Counted from the stretch's first letter, positions 46,325 through 59,107 are shown. The stretch is 64,000 nucleotides of DNA from Candidatus Reidiella endopervernicosa (GCF_013343005.1 NZ_CP054491.1:3020501-3084500); one strand, 5' to 3'. The notes: generated from the sequence alone by a model not told the origin. Numbers and translations are program-made.

Positions 46325-49161
46325 TAGGCAAAACGTCTCTGTTCACCCTCACCGGCGACATTCTCTACACAACGACCACACAGCTCGGGATGCTCACTAT
46401 CGGCGCCAACATCCTCACGATGATGCCAGCAGCGCACACACTTCTCAGCACCACTCGGGGTCACTTCGATCCAGACCTCATCACCATTACTCAGCGTAGT
46501 GTGGACCGCATCACTCGGCGGCTCCTCAACGACCTGATTAACCGTTGCCTCAGAGGTAATCAAGACAAAGCGCAGCTCATCCTCAAGTCTGACCAGTCGG
46601 TCGTATATCTCACGACCACAGTAGAGGATCACCTCGGCATCAAGCGCTGAGCCGATACCACCGGCCACTCGCAATTGTTCAATCTGTTTGTTGACCGAGT
46701 CACGCACCTCAATCACCTCCGACCAGTAGTCGAGCCCCATCGCATCATCTGCGCACATCTCGGGGAACTCATACCAGGTCTCAAGCAGTACCGAATCACC
46801 ATGCTCACCCGGAATCAACCGCCAGACCTCATCGGCGGTAAAGGTGGTGATCGGTGACAGCCAGCGCGCCATTGCCTCAATGATGTGGTACATCGCCGTC
46901 TGTGCCGAGCGACGTGCGACGCTATCGGGTTGGGTGGTGTATTGACGATCCTTGATGATATCGAGATAGAAACCACCCAGATCGCCAGAACAGAAGTTGT
47001 GCAGCTTCTGATAGATATGATGGAAGTCGTAGTCGTCGTAGGCCTGCACCAGCTCGGCCTGCAACGCCTCACTGCGTGCGACCGCCCAGCGATCGAGTGC
47101 CAACATCTGCCCAGGTGGCAACATATTCTCAGCCGGGTTAAAGCCGGTGAGATTGGCGAGCAGGAAGCGTGCGGTGTTACGGATACGACGATAGCCATCG
47201 GCGGTGCGCTTGAGGATCTCGTCAGAAACGGTCATCTCGTTACGATAGTCGGTCGCAGCCACCCACAGGCGCAGGATATCGGCACCGAGATTATTGACCA
47301 CCTTCTGTGGTGCCACCACGTTGCCCTTCGACTTCGACATCTTCTTACCCTTGGCGTCGACGGTGAAACCGTGGGTCAGAACCGAACGGTAGGGTGCCTC
47401 GCCACGCATCGCCACCGAGGTAAGCAACGACGACTGGAACCAACCGCGGTGTTGATCGGAACCCTCCAGGTAGAGGTCAGCAGGTGACTCCAGCTCTTCG
47501 CGTGCATCGACGACGCTGTAATGTGTGACACCCGAATCGAACCAGACATCGAGCGTGTCACGCACCATATCGTAATCATCCGCCTCGCTACCGAGCAGCT
47601 CGGCCGGATCGAGATCGAACCAGGCATCGATACCCGACTGCTCTACGCGCTGCGCCACCTGTTCGATCAGCTCAACACTCTTCGGGTGAAGTGCTGCGGT
47701 CACCTTATGTACAAACAGCGTGATCGGCACGCCCCAGGTACGCTGACGCGAAACACACCAGTCGGGCCGTTTCTCTACCATCCCCTCGATACGCGCCTGT
47801 CCCCAGTCGGGCATCCAGTTGGTCTGACGAATCGCCGCCATCGCCTGATCACGCAGACCGTTCTGATCCATGCTGATAAACCACTGGGGGGTTGCACGGA
47901 AGATGATCGGTGTTTTGTGGCGCCAGCAGTGTGGATAGCTGTGACGCAGCGCCTCCACGTGGATCAGCTTGCCGTTAGTTTTGAGAACCTCGAGCACACT
48001 GTCGTTGGCCTTGAAGACGTACTGACCTTCAAACAGCGGCGTGCCCGGCAGAAAGACACCGTTTCCGCCGACCGGGTTATCGATCTTGAGGTTGTAACGC
48101 ATACCAACCACGTAGTCGTCCTGGCCATGACCGGGTGCGGTATGCACCGCACCGGTACCCGCCTCGGTGGTAACGTGGTCGCCGAGGATGATCGGTACTT
48201 CACGCTCATAGAAGGGGTGAGCCAGCTTCAAACCCTCGAGCTCGGAGCCCATCGCAGTAGCAACGATGGAGTAGTCATTGATCTCATAACGCCCCATCGC
48301 ATCCTTGAGCAGCGCCTCGGCCAACAGCAGACGCTCGGTACCGTGCTCACCCTCACACTGCACCACGACGTACTCGAGATCGGGGTTGACCGCCACGCCC
48401 TGGTTAGCTGGCAATGTCCATGGAGTGGTGGTCCAGATGACGGCTGAGATCGGACCTGAGCCGTGCGGCTCTCCGGTGCTGTTACAGCGGGCGAAGAGCG
48501 CCTCATCATCGAGCAGTTCAAAACGGACATCAATTGCCGGGGAGGTCTTATCCTCATACTCAACCTCTGCCTCGGCCAGCGCCGAACCACACTCGACACA
48601 CCAGTGGACCGGCTTGGAGCCCTTGTGCAGATGGCCGTTTTTCACAATACCGGCGAGGGAGCGAATAATATCGGCCTCGGTCTTGTAGTCCATGGTCAGG
48701 TAGGGATTATCCCAATCACCAATCACTCCAAGACGTTTGAAATCCTCACGTTGACCATCAACCTGCTTGCGTGCGTAGGCGCGGCAGGCATCACGAAACT
48801 GTTTGGCATCGACCTTGGCGCCCGCCTTGCCGATCTTCTTCTCTACCTGCAGTTCAATCGGCAGGCCGTGACAATCCCAACCGGGAATATAGGGCGCATC
48901 GAAACCGCTCAGCCCCTTCGACTTGACGATGATGTCCTTGAGTATCTTGTTTACCGCGTGACCGATATGGATATCGCCATTGGCGTAGGGAGGACCATCG
49001 TGAAGGATGAATTTTGGACGCCTATCACCCACCTGACGCAGACGCGCATAGATATCGATATCCTGCAGACGTTTCAGCATCTCCGGTTCGCGCTTGGCAA
49101 GGTTGCCGCGCATCGGAAACTCGGTCTCAGGAAGGTTCAGCGTCTGCTTGTAGTCACTCAT
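46324..49161 (-). CDS. ileS: isoleucyl-tRNA synthetase
   Basis: The class Ia synthetase of 945 residues charges tRNA-Ile and edits valine. It has the HIGH motif in [12 protein letters not shown] (about residues 64-75), the KMSKS motif in KKMSKSKGN, the CP1 editing domain between them, and the C-terminal zinc finger [10 protein letters not shown] ... CGRC. Full length and intact. It is the third gene of murJ-ribF-ileS-lspA-fkpB-ispH. Confidence 0.98.
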   Translation of the reverse strand: MSDYKQTLNLPETEFPMRGNLAKREPEMLKRLQDIDIYARLRQVGDRRPKFILHDGPPYANGDIHIGHAVNKILKDIIVKSKGLSGFDAPYIPGWDCHGLPIELQVEKKIGKAGAKVDAKQFRDACRAYARKQVDGQREDFKRLGVIGDWDNPYLTMDYKTEADIIRSLAGIVKNGHLHKGSKPVHWCVECGSALAEAEVEYEDKTSPAIDVRFELLDDEALFARCNSTGEPHGSGPISAVIWTTTPWTLPANQGVAVNPDLEYVVVQCEGEHGTERLLLAEALLKDAMGRYEINDYSIVATAMGSELEGLKLAHPFYEREVPIILGDHVTTEAGTGAVHTAPGHGQDDYVVGMRYNLKIDNPVGGNGVFLPGTPLFEGQYVFKANDSVLEVLKTNGKLIHVEALRHSYPHCWRHKTPIIFRATPQWFISMDQNGLRDQAMAAIRQTNWMPDWGQARIEGMVEKRPDWCVSRQRTWGVPITLFVHKVTAALHPKSVELIEQVAQRVEQSGIDAWFDLDPAELLGSEADDYDMVRDTLDVWFDSGVTHYSVVDAREELESPADLYLEGSDQHRGWFQSSLLTSVAMRGEAPYRSVLTHGFTVDAKGKKMSKSKGNVVAPQKVVNNLGADILRLWVAATDYRNEMTVSDEILKRTADGYRRIRNTARFLLANLTGFNPAENMLPPGQMLALDRWAVARSEALQAELVQAYDDYDFHHIYQKLHNFCSGDLGGFYLDIIKDRQYTTQPDSVARRSAQTAMYHIIEAMARWLSPITTFTADEVWRLIPGEHGDSVLLETWYEFPEMCADDAMGLDYWSEVIEVRDSVNKQIEQLRVAGGIGSALDAEVILYCGREIYDRLVRLEDELRFVLITSEATVNQVVEEPPSDAVHTTLSNGDEVWIEVTPSGAEKCVRCWHHREDVGADSEHPELCGRCVENVAGEGEQRRFA

Positions 49162-49223
49162 GTCAGGTCCGTGGGAATACTAATAAGGTAAGCGGCGCAA
49201 TATACCACGCGCCGCTGTGTGGA

Positions 49224-50156
49224 TCAGTCGCGGGAGGCGAAAAAGGTACGTGCCGAGTCGACATCGCGATCGATCTGCTGTTTGAGTGCATCGAACGACT
49301 CAAATCGCTGCTCAGGGCGGATTCGCTGCAGAAAATCTACGTTGATGTAGTGGCCGTAGATCTCGCTGGAGAAATCGAACAGATGGATCTCGAGTAGACT
49401 GCGGGTGCCGTTCACCGTCGGGCGAGTACCGACATTGGCGACACCATGAACTGGTTCCCCCTCAACCCCGAACACCTCTACGGCAAACACGCCATCGACA
49501 GGTGTCGCCTTACGGTGCAGATGGATATTGGCGGTCGGAAAACCGATGGTGCGTCCCAGCTTGTCACCGTGCGCGACACGCCCCGACATACGATAGGGGC
49601 GCCCAAGCAGCTTCTCGGCGGTGACCAGATCACCCACACCCAGTGCTTCACGGATGCGGGTGCTGCTGACCCGTTCTGCATCGATATTAAAGGTGTGCAT
49701 ACTGACCACCGGGAATCCGTGCCGCTCACCCGCCAGTCTCAGCATTTCAAAATCACCGCGCCGACCCTTGCCGAAGCGGAAGTCATCACCCACCACCAGA
49801 TAGCGCACACCGAGCCCCTCGACCAGAATCTGCTCGATGAACTGCTCCGCCTCCATATTGGCCAGGCGCTGATCAAACGGTGTACAGAGCACCCGGTCAA
49901 CCGAGAAACGGCGTAGCGCCAACAATTTCTCACGCAGGCGAGTCAGGCGCGCGGGGGCCTGATCGGGGCGGAAGAACTCCTGTGGCTGTGGGTCGAAGGT
50001 GATCAGCTGCGTCGGCAGTCCATACTCCTCGGCCTGCTCGGCGAGCTGTCCCAACACCGCCTGATGGCCGAGATGGACACCATCGAAATTGCCGATGGTG
50101 GCCACACAGCCACGGTGGCGTGTACGAAGATTGTGTATTCCTCTGATCAGTTCCAT
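49224..50156 (-). CDS. ribF: bifunctional riboflavin kinase / FAD synthetase
   Basis: RibF makes FMN and FAD. The 310-residue protein has the N-terminal adenylyltransferase domain (TIGNFDGVHLGHQAVL at 19-34; VGDDFRFGKGRRGD) and the C-terminal riboflavin kinase domain (GRPYRMSGRVAHGDKLGRT region; GFPTANIHL). It is followed by ileS as in E. coli. Confidence 0.96.
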   Translation of the reverse strand: MELIRGIHNLRTRHRGCVATIGNFDGVHLGHQAVLGQLAEQAEEYGLPTQLITFDPQPQEFFRPDQAPARLTRLREKLLALRRFSVDRVLCTPFDQRLANMEAEQFIEQILVEGLGVRYLVVGDDFRFGKGRRGDFEMLRLAGERHGFPVVSMHTFNIDAERVSSTRIREALGVGDLVTAEKLLGRPYRMSGRVAHGDKLGRTIGFPTANIHLHRKATPVDGVFAVEVFGVEGEPVHGVANVGTRPTVNGTRSLLEIHLFDFSSEIYGHYINVDFLQRIRPEQRFESFDALKQQIDRDVDSARTFFASRD

Positions 50157-50213
50157 AAAGCGAATGGGTTCATCTGGTTAATTGAATTCGGTCGACCATT
50201 ATATGCCAGCCAT

Positions 50214-51767
50214 CTAGGTGCTGCTGCGCAGTATTGAGGGACGTACACCAGCCAGCCCCAGCGCCACAAAGTAGACAGACACACTTGCCACGATCAACAG
50301 CAGCAGCTGAAGCATGCGTTCAATACCCCCCCACGCTAACCACTGCTGTGGTGCAGCATTAACAAAAAGCAGCAGCCCCACCATTAGCGTCAGGGCAAAG
50401 GTCACCTGCATCAGCAATTGTCCCCAGCCCGGCTGGATATGCAGTACTCCTTCATTTTTTAGCGCACGAAATAGCAGCCCCGCATTGATAAAGGCGGAGG
50501 TGGCCGTGGCAAGCGCCAGACCTGCATGGGCACCGGGTGTATCGGTCAGGTAGAAAGCGAGCACAAAGAGCACGTTAAGCACCATATTGGCAGCCATCGC
50601 GATCACTCCGATACGCACCGGCGTACGAGTATCCTGTCTGGCAAAGAACCCTGGCGCCAACACCTTGATCAGAATGAAACCAGGAAGCCCTATTGCGTAG
50701 GCCATTAAACTTAGTGTCGCCATCTCTACATCGCTGACCAGGAATTGGTCGTACTGAAACAGCGTGGTGAGAATCGGCCCCGCCAACATAAAGAGTCCAA
50801 CGGCTGCAGGCAGCCCGATCAACAATGCCAGTCGTAGCGCCCAGTCGAGGGTCCGGCCAAACGCCTCCGGCTCTTCACGAGCATGCTTCTGCGACAGACT
50901 CGGCAGGATCACCGTTGCCAGCGCAATACCAAACACCCCGAGGGGAAACTCCATCAACCGATCCGAATAGTAGAGCCAGGAGACAGAGCCAGTAACCAGA
51001 AAAGAGGCGATCAGGGTATCGAAGAGCAGATTGATCTGTGCCACGGAGGAGCCAAAGATCGCTGGCAACATCAGCTTAAGGATCTTCTGCACTCCCTCAT
51101 CACGCCATCCCCAGCGCGGACGTGGTGACAGGCGCAGCTGCCTGAGGAACGGCAGCTGAAAAAAGAGCTGCGCCACTCCGGCAATGAAGACACCCCAGGC
51201 GAGCGCTACGATCGGCCGATCCATCAACGGGGCAAGCCAGATCGCAGCAGCGATCAGTGAAAGGTTAAGTAGAACCGGTGTAAACGCAGGGATTGCGAAG
51301 CGACCGTAGCTGTTGAGAATGCCACCTGCAAAGGCGGTCAGTGATATAAAAAGGATATAGGGGAAGGTGATGCGCAGCATATCGCTGGCCAGATCGTACT
51401 TCTGCTCATCACCGATGAATCCGGGCGCGAAGATCATCACCAGGACCGGCGCTGCAATCACACCGATGGTAGTGATCAGTAACAACACACCACCTAACGT
51501 GCCCGCAACCCGGTCACTCAGCCACTGTACCCGCTCATGATCGCCACTCTCTTTATATTCAGAGAGCACCGGAACAAAGGCTTGAGAGAAGGCCCCTTCT
51601 GCGAAGAGACGGCGTAGGAAGTTGGGAATCTTGAAGGCGATGAAGAAGGCATCGGTCCCCGCACCGGCACCGAAGTAGCGAGCGAAGACCATATCGCGGA
51701 CAAAACCGAGCACCCGCGACAGCAGGGTCATCACACCAACGGTGGCAGTTGATCGCAGCAGACTCAA
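50214..51767 (-). CDS. murJ: lipid II flippase MurJ
   Basis: MurJ moves lipid II across the inner membrane for peptidoglycan synthesis. The 517-residue polytopic protein starts with STATVGVMTLLSRVLGFVRD and has FGAGAGTDAFFIAFKIPNFLRRLFAEGAF in segments 2-3, typical of the MVF family. It is divergent from rpsT, the classic gammaproteobacterial arrangement. Confidence 0.96.
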   Translation of the reverse strand: MSLLRSTATVGVMTLLSRVLGFVRDMVFARYFGAGAGTDAFFIAFKIPNFLRRLFAEGAFSQAFVPVLSEYKESGDHERVQWLSDRVAGTLGGVLLLITTIGVIAAPVLVMIFAPGFIGDEQKYDLASDMLRITFPYILFISLTAFAGGILNSYGRFAIPAFTPVLLNLSLIAAAIWLAPLMDRPIVALAWGVFIAGVAQLFFQLPFLRQLRLSPRPRWGWRDEGVQKILKLMLPAIFGSSVAQINLLFDTLIASFLVTGSVSWLYYSDRLMEFPLGVFGIALATVILPSLSQKHAREEPEAFGRTLDWALRLALLIGLPAAVGLFMLAGPILTTLFQYDQFLVSDVEMATLSLMAYAIGLPGFILIKVLAPGFFARQDTRTPVRIGVIAMAANMVLNVLFVLAFYLTDTPGAHAGLALATATSAFINAGLLFRALKNEGVLHIQPGWGQLLMQVTFALTLMVGLLLFVNAAPQQWLAWGGIERMLQLLLLIVASVSVYFVALGLAGVRPSILRSST

Positions 51768-51931
51768 TTAAGATTCCTTCCAGATGCTCTTACGGCGTAG
51801 TTTGGTGGCGCAGTATGCCGCCTTTCCAGGGTGATACCAATCGAGCCCGCAGAATTGACAAGCCCCAAAAAAAACTGCATAGTACCGCGTCTTGATTTCC
51901 ATTGACCAAGTTTTTTTCAGGAGTAGTTAAG

Positions 51932-52192
51932 TTGGCCAACTCAGCACAAGCCAGAAAGCGCGCACGTCAGGCAGTAAAACGCCGCAACCACAATGTGGGC
52001 CTGCGTTCCAGAATGCGTACTGCCATCAAGGGCGTACTCGCCGCGATCGAAAACGGTGACAAGAGCGCAGCAGAGACCGCCTACAAGGCCGCAGTTCCTG
52101 TCATTGATGGTTCAGCCGGTAAAGGTCTGATCCACAAGAACAAGGCAGCTCGTCATAAGAGCCGCCTCAATACTGCAGTTCGCGCAATGTAA
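51932..52192 (+). CDS. rpsT: 30S ribosomal protein S20, UUG start
   Basis: The 86-residue basic protein reads (M)[13 protein letters not shown] at the N-terminus and ends [13 protein letters not shown]. The start is TTG at 51932, with AGGAG at 51919-51923. A UUG start for rpsT is conserved and linked to S20 autoregulation in E. coli. The in-frame ATG-like upstream extension is not part of S20. Confidence 0.96.
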   Translation: MANSAQARKRARQAVKRRNHNVGLRSRMRTAIKGVLAAIENGDKSAAETAYKAAVPVIDGSAGKGLIHKNKAARHKSRLNTAVRAM

Positions 52193-52211
52193 TTGAGCAG
52201 ACTGCAGCAAT

Positions 52212-52240
52212 AAAAAAGCCGGCTTAGAGCCGGCTTTTTT
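52212..52240. terminator. bidirectional Rho-independent terminator between rpsT and proB
   Basis: A6, GCCGGC, TTAGA, GCCGGC, T6: a symmetric hairpin flanked by A and T runs that can serve both convergent genes. Confidence 0.92.
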
Positions 52241-52262
52241 ATTGCTCAGATAAACGCGCCAA

Positions 52263-53387
52263 TCAAGAGAGCACCAGATTATCGCGATGGATGAACTCTG
52301 GCTCATCGACATACCCAAGAATCTGCTCTATCCGATCACTCGGTTCTCGCTTAATCCGGTTAACCTCTTCGGCACTATAGTTGGCCAAACCTCGAGCGAC
52401 ACCGACACCCTCATTATCAACACACTCGACCAACTCACCGCGCATAAAGCGACCTTCGACGGCGGTAATACCAACCGGTAACAGACTTCGACCCTGCTCA
52501 CGCAGCACCCTGACTGCTCCCGTATCAAGGACCACTCGGCCGCGAACCTGCAGCTGCCCAGCCAACCACTGTTTACGCGCCGCCATCAACTCCTGCGCAG
52601 GATGGAGCAGCGTACCAACCGACTCACCGGCCGCAACACGCAACAACACTCGCTCCTCACGCCCCGAGACGATCACTGTCGCAGCGCCGGAACGAGCTGC
52701 ACGGGCAGCCGCCAGCACCTTGGTCTGCATTCCACCACGACCGAGCGAGCCGCCACTATCTCCAGCCATCGCCTCAAGCGCAGCATCGCCTGCAGCGCCC
52801 TCCTCTATCAGGGCGGCATCAGGGTTGCGACGTGGATCGCTATCGAACAGCCCCTGCTGATCGGTCAGAATCACCAGCAGATCGGCTTCGACCAGATTGG
52901 CAACCAATGCACCGAGAGTATCGTTATCGCCGAGACGTATCTCTTCAACCGCAACGGTATCGTTCTCATTCACGACCGGGATCACTCCCAGCCCGAGCAG
53001 TGTGCGGATAGTGCTGCGCGCATTGAGATAGCGATTACGATCAGAAAGGTCATCATGAGTGAGCAACACCTGCGCGGTATGCAGGCCATGGCGCTGGAAC
53101 TCCGACTCATAGGTCTGTACCAGGCCCATCTGTCCGACGGCAGCAGCCGCTTGAAGTTCATGCACGGCGCGAGGACGCTCACTCAGACCGAGCCGACTCA
53201 TCCCCTCGGCAACCGAACCAGAGGAGACCAGCACAACCTCACGTTCCGCCTGCCGCAATCTGGCAATCTGTTCGACCCAGCCAGCAATGGCGGCACGGTC
53301 GAGACCACGCCCCTCATCGGTCAGCAGCGCACTGCCGATCTTCACCACCCAGCGCTTGGAAGCCCCCAGTTCGACTCTGCCTTTCAT
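52263..53387 (-). CDS. proB: glutamate 5-kinase
   Basis: ProB catalyses the first step of proline synthesis. The 374-residue protein has the amino-acid kinase domain ([10 protein letters not shown] near the N-terminus; [22 protein letters not shown] in the middle; [10 protein letters not shown]) and a C-terminal PUA domain. proA is not adjacent. It follows obgE after 33 bp. Confidence 0.96.
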   Translation of the reverse strand: MKGRVELGASKRWVVKIGSALLTDEGRGLDRAAIAGWVEQIARLRQAEREVVLVSSGSVAEGMSRLGLSERPRAVHELQAAAAVGQMGLVQTYESEFQRHGLHTAQVLLTHDDLSDRNRYLNARSTIRTLLGLGVIPVVNENDTVAVEEIRLGDNDTLGALVANLVEADLLVILTDQQGLFDSDPRRNPDAALIEEGAAGDAALEAMAGDSGGSLGRGGMQTKVLAAARAARSGAATVIVSGREERVLLRVAAGESVGTLLHPAQELMAARKQWLAGQLQVRGRVVLDTGAVRVLREQGRSLLPVGITAVEGRFMRGELVECVDNEGVGVARGLANYSAEEVNRIKREPSDRIEQILGYVDEPEFIHRDNLVLS

Positions 53388-53420
53388 CGTTCTCCAGACT
53401 CTCTATCGCTCCGAGAAATA

Positions 53421-54562
<1,142 letters not shown>

Positions 54563-54584
54563 ACTTGAGCCTAGCCAGTTACCG

Positions 54585-54842
54585 TCAGTCGGCGACTACG
54601 CTTACAAACTGACGATTTTTTGGACCCTTGACCTCAAACACAACCTTGCCTGTCGCGGTAGCGAACAGGGTGTGGTCTCGACCACAACCAACGTTGGTGC
54701 CTGGGTGAACCTTGGTGCCACGCTGACGAATCAGGATGTTACCCGCCAGAACCTGCTCACCGCCGTAGCGCTTTACGCCAAGACGTTTCGACTCTGAATC
54801 GCGACCGTTACGAGTACTACCGCCTGCCTTTTTATGTGCCAT
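54585..54842 (-). CDS. rpmA: 50S ribosomal protein L27
   Basis: The 85-residue protein starts [20 protein letters not shown] and contains [21 protein letters not shown], the L27 hallmark. It follows rplU by 26 bp. Confidence 0.98.
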   Translation of the reverse strand: MAHKKAGGSTRNGRDSESKRLGVKRYGGEQVLAGNILIRQRGTKVHPGTNVGCGRDHTLFATATGKVVFEVKGPKNRQFVSVVAD

Positions 54843-54868
54843 GCCTCTATACCTCTATTAATTGCCGG

Positions 54869-55180
54869 TTACGCGGAGATACCGGTAATTTCGACTTCTG
54901 TGTAGTTCTGACGATGTCCCATCTGCTTACGATGGTGTTTACGACGACGGAACTTGATGATCTCAATCTTCTTACCACGACCATGCGCAGTAACGGTTGC
55001 GGTGACCTTGCCACCCTCAACAACGGGGGTACCGATCTTAATATCGTCACCATCGCTGATCATCAGCACCTGATCGAATTCTACAGAGCTTCCTTCTTCT
55101 ACAGGTAGCGTCTCAACGCGCAGCTTGTCACCCTCGGCAACACGGTACTGCTTCCCGCCAGTCTTGATTACGGCATGCAT
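54869..55180 (-). CDS. rplU: 50S ribosomal protein L21
   Basis: The 103-residue protein starts [20 protein letters not shown] and has [21 protein letters not shown]-type basic C-terminal stretch. Two ATG codons in a row are available (55183 and 55180). Divergent from ispB with a 190-bp shared upstream region, as in E. coli. Confidence 0.97.
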   Translation of the reverse strand: MHAVIKTGGKQYRVAEGDKLRVETLPVEEGSSVEFDQVLMISDGDDIKIGTPVVEGGKVTATVTAHGRGKKIEIIKFRRRKHHRKQMGHRQNYTEVEITGISA

Positions 55181-55372
55181 CACTAAATCTCCAACCCAAC
55201 ACAGAGTCTTAAAACAAAGACGGACAATTTTAGCGATTGCGCCGGTTCAGGTCAATTCAATTATGGTCTTTGATTACGGCGCTGGACATGTGTCAGGCGG
55301 CAGTTAGAATATGCACTCGTTCAATCTGGCCTATATGCCACTCCAACAACCAGCAGAAGACTCACTATCAGC

Positions 55373-56344
55373 ATGGATCTGAACGCCATACGCGCACTCA
55401 TTGCCGACGACATGCAGGCTGTGGATTCTGTCATCCAGCAGCGCCTGACCTCTGACGTCGTGCTGATCAATCAGCTGGGAAATTATATCGTTAGCAACGG
55501 TGGCAAGCGCATGCGCCCGGTCATCACCCTGCTCTCTGCTGGAGCCTGCGGCTACAACAACGATCAGCGCCATATTCTGGTCTCCGCCATTATCGAATTC
55601 ATCCATACCGCCACTTTGCTGCACGACGATGTGGTCGATGCCTCCGAGATGCGCCGTGGTCAGGAAACCGCCAACACCATCTGGGGCAATGAGGCAAGCG
55701 TACTGGTCGGCGACTTCCTCTACTCACGCGCCTTCGAGATGATGGTCGACGTGGGCGATATGCGCATAATGGAGATCCTCGCCAACACCACCAACACCAT
55801 CGCCGAGGGCGAGGTGCTGCAGCTACTCAATATCAACGACGCCGACACCACCGAGGAGAGCTACCTCGAGGTCATCCACTGCAAGACCGCCAAGCTGTTT
55901 GAGGCTGCCTCTCGCCTCGGCGCCGTTCTCAGTGGCTTTGATCAAGAGAGCGAGGCCTCAATTGCCCGCTATGGCATGCACCTTGGCACCGCCTTTCAGC
56001 TCATCGATGACGTGCTCGACTACACCGCAACCACCGACGAAATGGGAAAAAATGTTGGCGATGATCTGGCTGAAGGCAAGCCAACCCTACCGCTGATCTA
56101 TGCCATGCGACACGGCAATCCCGAACAGGCAAAAACCATTCGGGAAGCGATCGAAAAGGGTGGACTGGAGAACCTCGACGCTATCCTGGCCACAATTGAA
56201 TCAACAGATGCCCTCACGTACACTTCGCGTGCCGCGCGAAAAGAGGCCGATCTTGCGATAGAAGCACTATCCGTTCTTCCCGACTCTCCATACAAGGAAG
56301 CGATGCGTGGACTGGCTGACTTCTCTGTCACGCGGTCCTACTAA
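55373..56344 (+). CDS. ispB: octaprenyl diphosphate synthase
   Basis: IspB builds the polyprenyl tail of ubiquinone. The 323-residue all-helical prenyltransferase has the first Asp-rich motif LLHDDVVDASEMRRG (about residues 82-96) and the second FQLIDDVLDYTA. The position next to rplU supports IspB over other chain-length variants. Confidence 0.95.
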   Translation: MDLNAIRALIADDMQAVDSVIQQRLTSDVVLINQLGNYIVSNGGKRMRPVITLLSAGACGYNNDQRHILVSAIIEFIHTATLLHDDVVDASEMRRGQETANTIWGNEASVLVGDFLYSRAFEMMVDVGDMRIMEILANTTNTIAEGEVLQLLNINDADTTEESYLEVIHCKTAKLFEAASRLGAVLSGFDQESEASIARYGMHLGTAFQLIDDVLDYTATTDEMGKNVGDDLAEGKPTLPLIYAMRHGNPEQAKTIREAIEKGGLENLDAILATIESTDALTYTSRAARKEADLAIEALSVLPDSPYKEAMRGLADFSVTRSY

Positions 56345-56347
56345 TTT

Positions 56348-56424
56348 CGGGGTGTAGCTCAGCCTGGTAGAGCACTGTCTTCGGGAGGCAGGGGCCGGAG
56401 GTTCGAATCCTCTCATCCCGACCA
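56348..56424 (+). tRNA. tRNA-Pro (anticodon CGG)
   Basis: The 77-nt cloverleaf has acceptor CGGGGTG/CATCCCG, anticodon loop TTCGGGA with anticodon CGG, TTCGAAT as T-loop and an encoded ACCA end. It lies 3 bp after the ispB stop codon. Confidence 0.95.
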
Positions 56425-56608
56425 TTAACACTTAACTAAGCACACCACCTTACCCACCGCACTTAATTCTCCTGCCTTCACCCCTAAATTGAAACATTCC
56501 TCTTTCTCAATCAATCACCGGGTTCGGCATACCCCAGACAAATGAATTAAAAGCAAACTTACTGTACATTTTCCGTAACTATAATAAATCGGTAATCGAA
56601 GGCACATC

Positions 56609-57625
56609 ATGGATGATATTTGCGAAAACAATACCCTGCTGACGCACGACGACCTAACAACTATCGGTCGTCACGCTGAATCCATCACCTACTCGGCCAA
56701 TCGGATCATCTTTGCAGAAGGAGACGAACCTGATGGCGTCTATTTCATTTGCGAAGGTCAGATCCTAATTCTCACAAACAAATTCACCAGCCAGGAACAG
56801 ATCAGCAAACTCGAGAAAGGCAGCTACTTTGGCGAGATGGCAGTCCTCGACCAGGGACTTCGAGCGGCATCCGCAGTCGCAGACTCGGATTGCGAGCTAC
56901 TCAAACTCGATCAGGACACCTTCATGGAGCTGATGAAAACGGGCAATAGAACTGCTTTAAAGATTAACGACATGCTCGCGGCGCGTTATGAAGAACTAAT
57001 CCTGACAGAGGACATAATGTCCAAATCAGGCCTCAACAGTAACAAGCTTCACGTTAGCATTAAGGGAGACCCGTCATTAAGAGAGTCGGCTTTCTCACGT
57101 GATCGGTACGATAGCATTGCTGACAAGGCACTCTCTGAATTACTCCCTATACTCGAAGATTTGATTCTCAACCATTGCCCCTATCAATTCTTTCTCTCTC
57201 TCAGCAGCGAAGAGGTTCGAATCATGTCTGTTTTCGAGCCTTTTGGTGGTCAAATACACTCATGCAACAAGCTACTTGACAAGAATTATATAAAACGGCA
57301 TTTCCCAAAAATCGATTACCTGGAAAAGACCGAATTAATCAGAGAACTCTACAAAACACTCTCTAAGAACCGAGCATTCGAATCCACATCTGGCCACTAT
57401 AGAAAGATAATGAACAACTATTATAATAATTGGCAACCGGTCAGCAAGGATGAGATCAAGAGAACTCTTTCTAATATTCCTGCTTTGCGAACACTTCCCA
57501 ATTTTTACATCAGAAACTTTTCAATCAGCATGGTTCATGATGCTATTCGCATGCAGTTCAATTGCGACGGCACACACATCGTTAGCAACGATGAACTTCT
57601 AAATTTCATGAAACAAAATGTGTGA
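56609..57625 (+). CDS. cyclic-nucleotide-binding domain protein with unknown C-terminal domain
   Basis: Residues about 12-125 form a cNMP-binding domain with the phosphate cassette FGEMAVLDQGLRAASAVA; the GE and RAAS residues for cyclic nucleotide contact are present. The remaining 200 residues are unlike CRP: there is no helix-turn-helix that I can see, so it is probably not a DNA-binding regulator. The C-terminal part is not recognised. With a class III nucleotide cyclase at the other end of this locus, it is a plausible receptor of that cyclase's product. Confidence 0.75.
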   Translation: MDDICENNTLLTHDDLTTIGRHAESITYSANRIIFAEGDEPDGVYFICEGQILILTNKFTSQEQISKLEKGSYFGEMAVLDQGLRAASAVADSDCELLKLDQDTFMELMKTGNRTALKINDMLAARYEELILTEDIMSKSGLNSNKLHVSIKGDPSLRESAFSRDRYDSIADKALSELLPILEDLILNHCPYQFFLSLSSEEVRIMSVFEPFGGQIHSCNKLLDKNYIKRHFPKIDYLEKTELIRELYKTLSKNRAFESTSGHYRKIMNNYYNNWQPVSKDEIKRTLSNIPALRTLPNFYIRNFSISMVHDAIRMQFNCDGTHIVSNDELLNFMKQNV

Positions 57626-57786
57626 TTATCTAACTAGAAACAAACCTCAGAACAGTGATAGCATTAGCGCGCGCTTATATGCCAAGACGCCGAAATCAAC
57701 CGAAATATTATTGTCGGCACCTAAATTGTTAGCGAATAATGCAAACCAAACTACATATGCGATCGGAGAAACTCACATTAAATAAT

Positions 57787-59082
57787 ATGAGGAAACAGTA
57801 CGTGAAAAGATGGACCAATGGATTGACCGTAGCGACAATCTTTTTACTCGGAAACGGAGCGTGTACTGCCGCCGTGGATTTGCTGGACGATCCACAGGTG
57901 CAATTTCTTCAGGCCATTGAAGAGCGAAATAACGGTTCGCTTGAGAATGCAATTGAGCTTTTCAAGTCCATATTATCCGAGCACCCCTCACTGCATCGTG
58001 CCCGACTAGAACTGGCGGTTGCCTACTATCAGGCGCTTAACTTCGCAGAAGGTCGCAACCAGGCCATGACTGTCCTGAACAACCCAAACACACCCGCAAA
58101 CGTGCGGCCAAAAATCAGGGCTTTTCTTGATGTACTGCAAGCCAACGCACAGGAGAACCGATGGTCACCCTTTATAACGCTCGGTTTTTTATACGACACA
58201 AATGTGAATGCAGGCCCCGATGACGACACTATTCCCACCGGGGGCGGCTCTATTGTCCTGATCCCCAGCGCCGTTGCGCGTGTAGACTATGGTTACAATC
58301 TCTCGACGGGCATCTCCCATCGCTATCTGGCACAAAGCCCAATCAGCATTGCTGACTCAGAGGTCAGTCTCGTCTGGTACTCGAAAGCCAACGTCTACCG
58401 GATGGATTACAACGCTGAAAATGACCGCGATCTTGATCTACTCTCATTCAGCACGGGGCCTACCCTAGTCGCTGCGAGAAAGTACCGTGCGGGCATAAAC
58501 TTTAGCGCTGATCATATGCGCCTGGGTGAGGATAATGAGGCCTATCTCAACACCTACGGCGTAACCCCAAAGATCTCCTGGATCTTTTACGAACAGAGTG
58601 CCGAGCTGACCGCAGATATCAAACTGCAGAAATCTGATTATCTGCAAGATGCAAACGATGCGCGCGATGGTTACCGTTACATTGGAGGACTCTCACTGCG
58701 CAAGACACTACGACGCGAACGGATGGCCGTCGAGGGGCGCGTAGAATTCTTTGATCAGGAGACCGAAGAGGGGCGTTACGCCTATAAAGGTTCGCAGCTC
58801 ATGCTGGGCGCCAGCTATCAACCTTCAAAGAGATCCAATCTCTACACCCGCCTACAGTTTGAAAAATCTGACTACGATGAGCTGGATGGCGCCTTTGGCG
58901 TAGTACGCGATGAGAAGAAGCAGCGCGCCATTATCGGTGCAAGCCATAGCTTCTCCAAGAGTAGTTCGCTCAGTGGTTGGACCATTGATGGCAGCTATGC
59001 ATTCACCAATAATATTTCGAACATTGAGCTCTATGAATACCGTCGTAAACAGCTCGGTATTCGCGTAAGCCGCTCGTTTTAA
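57787..59082 (+). CDS. TPR plus outer-membrane beta-barrel protein (Slam/DUF560-like)
   Basis: The protein of about 431 residues has a signal peptide (TNGLTVATIFLLGNGACTAA), a periplasmic TPR region of about 110 residues (AIEERNNGSLENAIELFKSIL ... ARLELAVAYYQALNFAEG) and a C-terminal barrel of about 290 residues. The barrel begins FITLGFLYDTNVNAGPDD and ends in Phe. This is the layout of surface-lipoprotein assembly modifiers (DUF560) and related TPR-porins. No lipoprotein client is clear next to it. The start is uncertain: ATGs at 57739 and 57757 are also in frame; 57787 gives the best signal peptide. Confidence 0.72.
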   Translation: MRKQYVKRWTNGLTVATIFLLGNGACTAAVDLLDDPQVQFLQAIEERNNGSLENAIELFKSILSEHPSLHRARLELAVAYYQALNFAEGRNQAMTVLNNPNTPANVRPKIRAFLDVLQANAQENRWSPFITLGFLYDTNVNAGPDDDTIPTGGGSIVLIPSAVARVDYGYNLSTGISHRYLAQSPISIADSEVSLVWYSKANVYRMDYNAENDRDLDLLSFSTGPTLVAARKYRAGINFSADHMRLGEDNEAYLNTYGVTPKISWIFYEQSAELTADIKLQKSDYLQDANDARDGYRYIGGLSLRKTLRRERMAVEGRVEFFDQETEEGRYAYKGSQLMLGASYQPSKRSNLYTRLQFEKSDYDELDGAFGVVRDEKKQRAIIGASHSFSKSSSLSGWTIDGSYAFTNNISNIELYEYRRKQLGIRVSRSF

Positions 59083-59107
59083 TCGATGAACAGCAAGGAA
59101 GGTTCAC

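Noticed and set aside
47521-48447. 308-residue frame on the plus strand within ileS
   Set aside because: It is an antisense shadow of a well-conserved synthetase gene.
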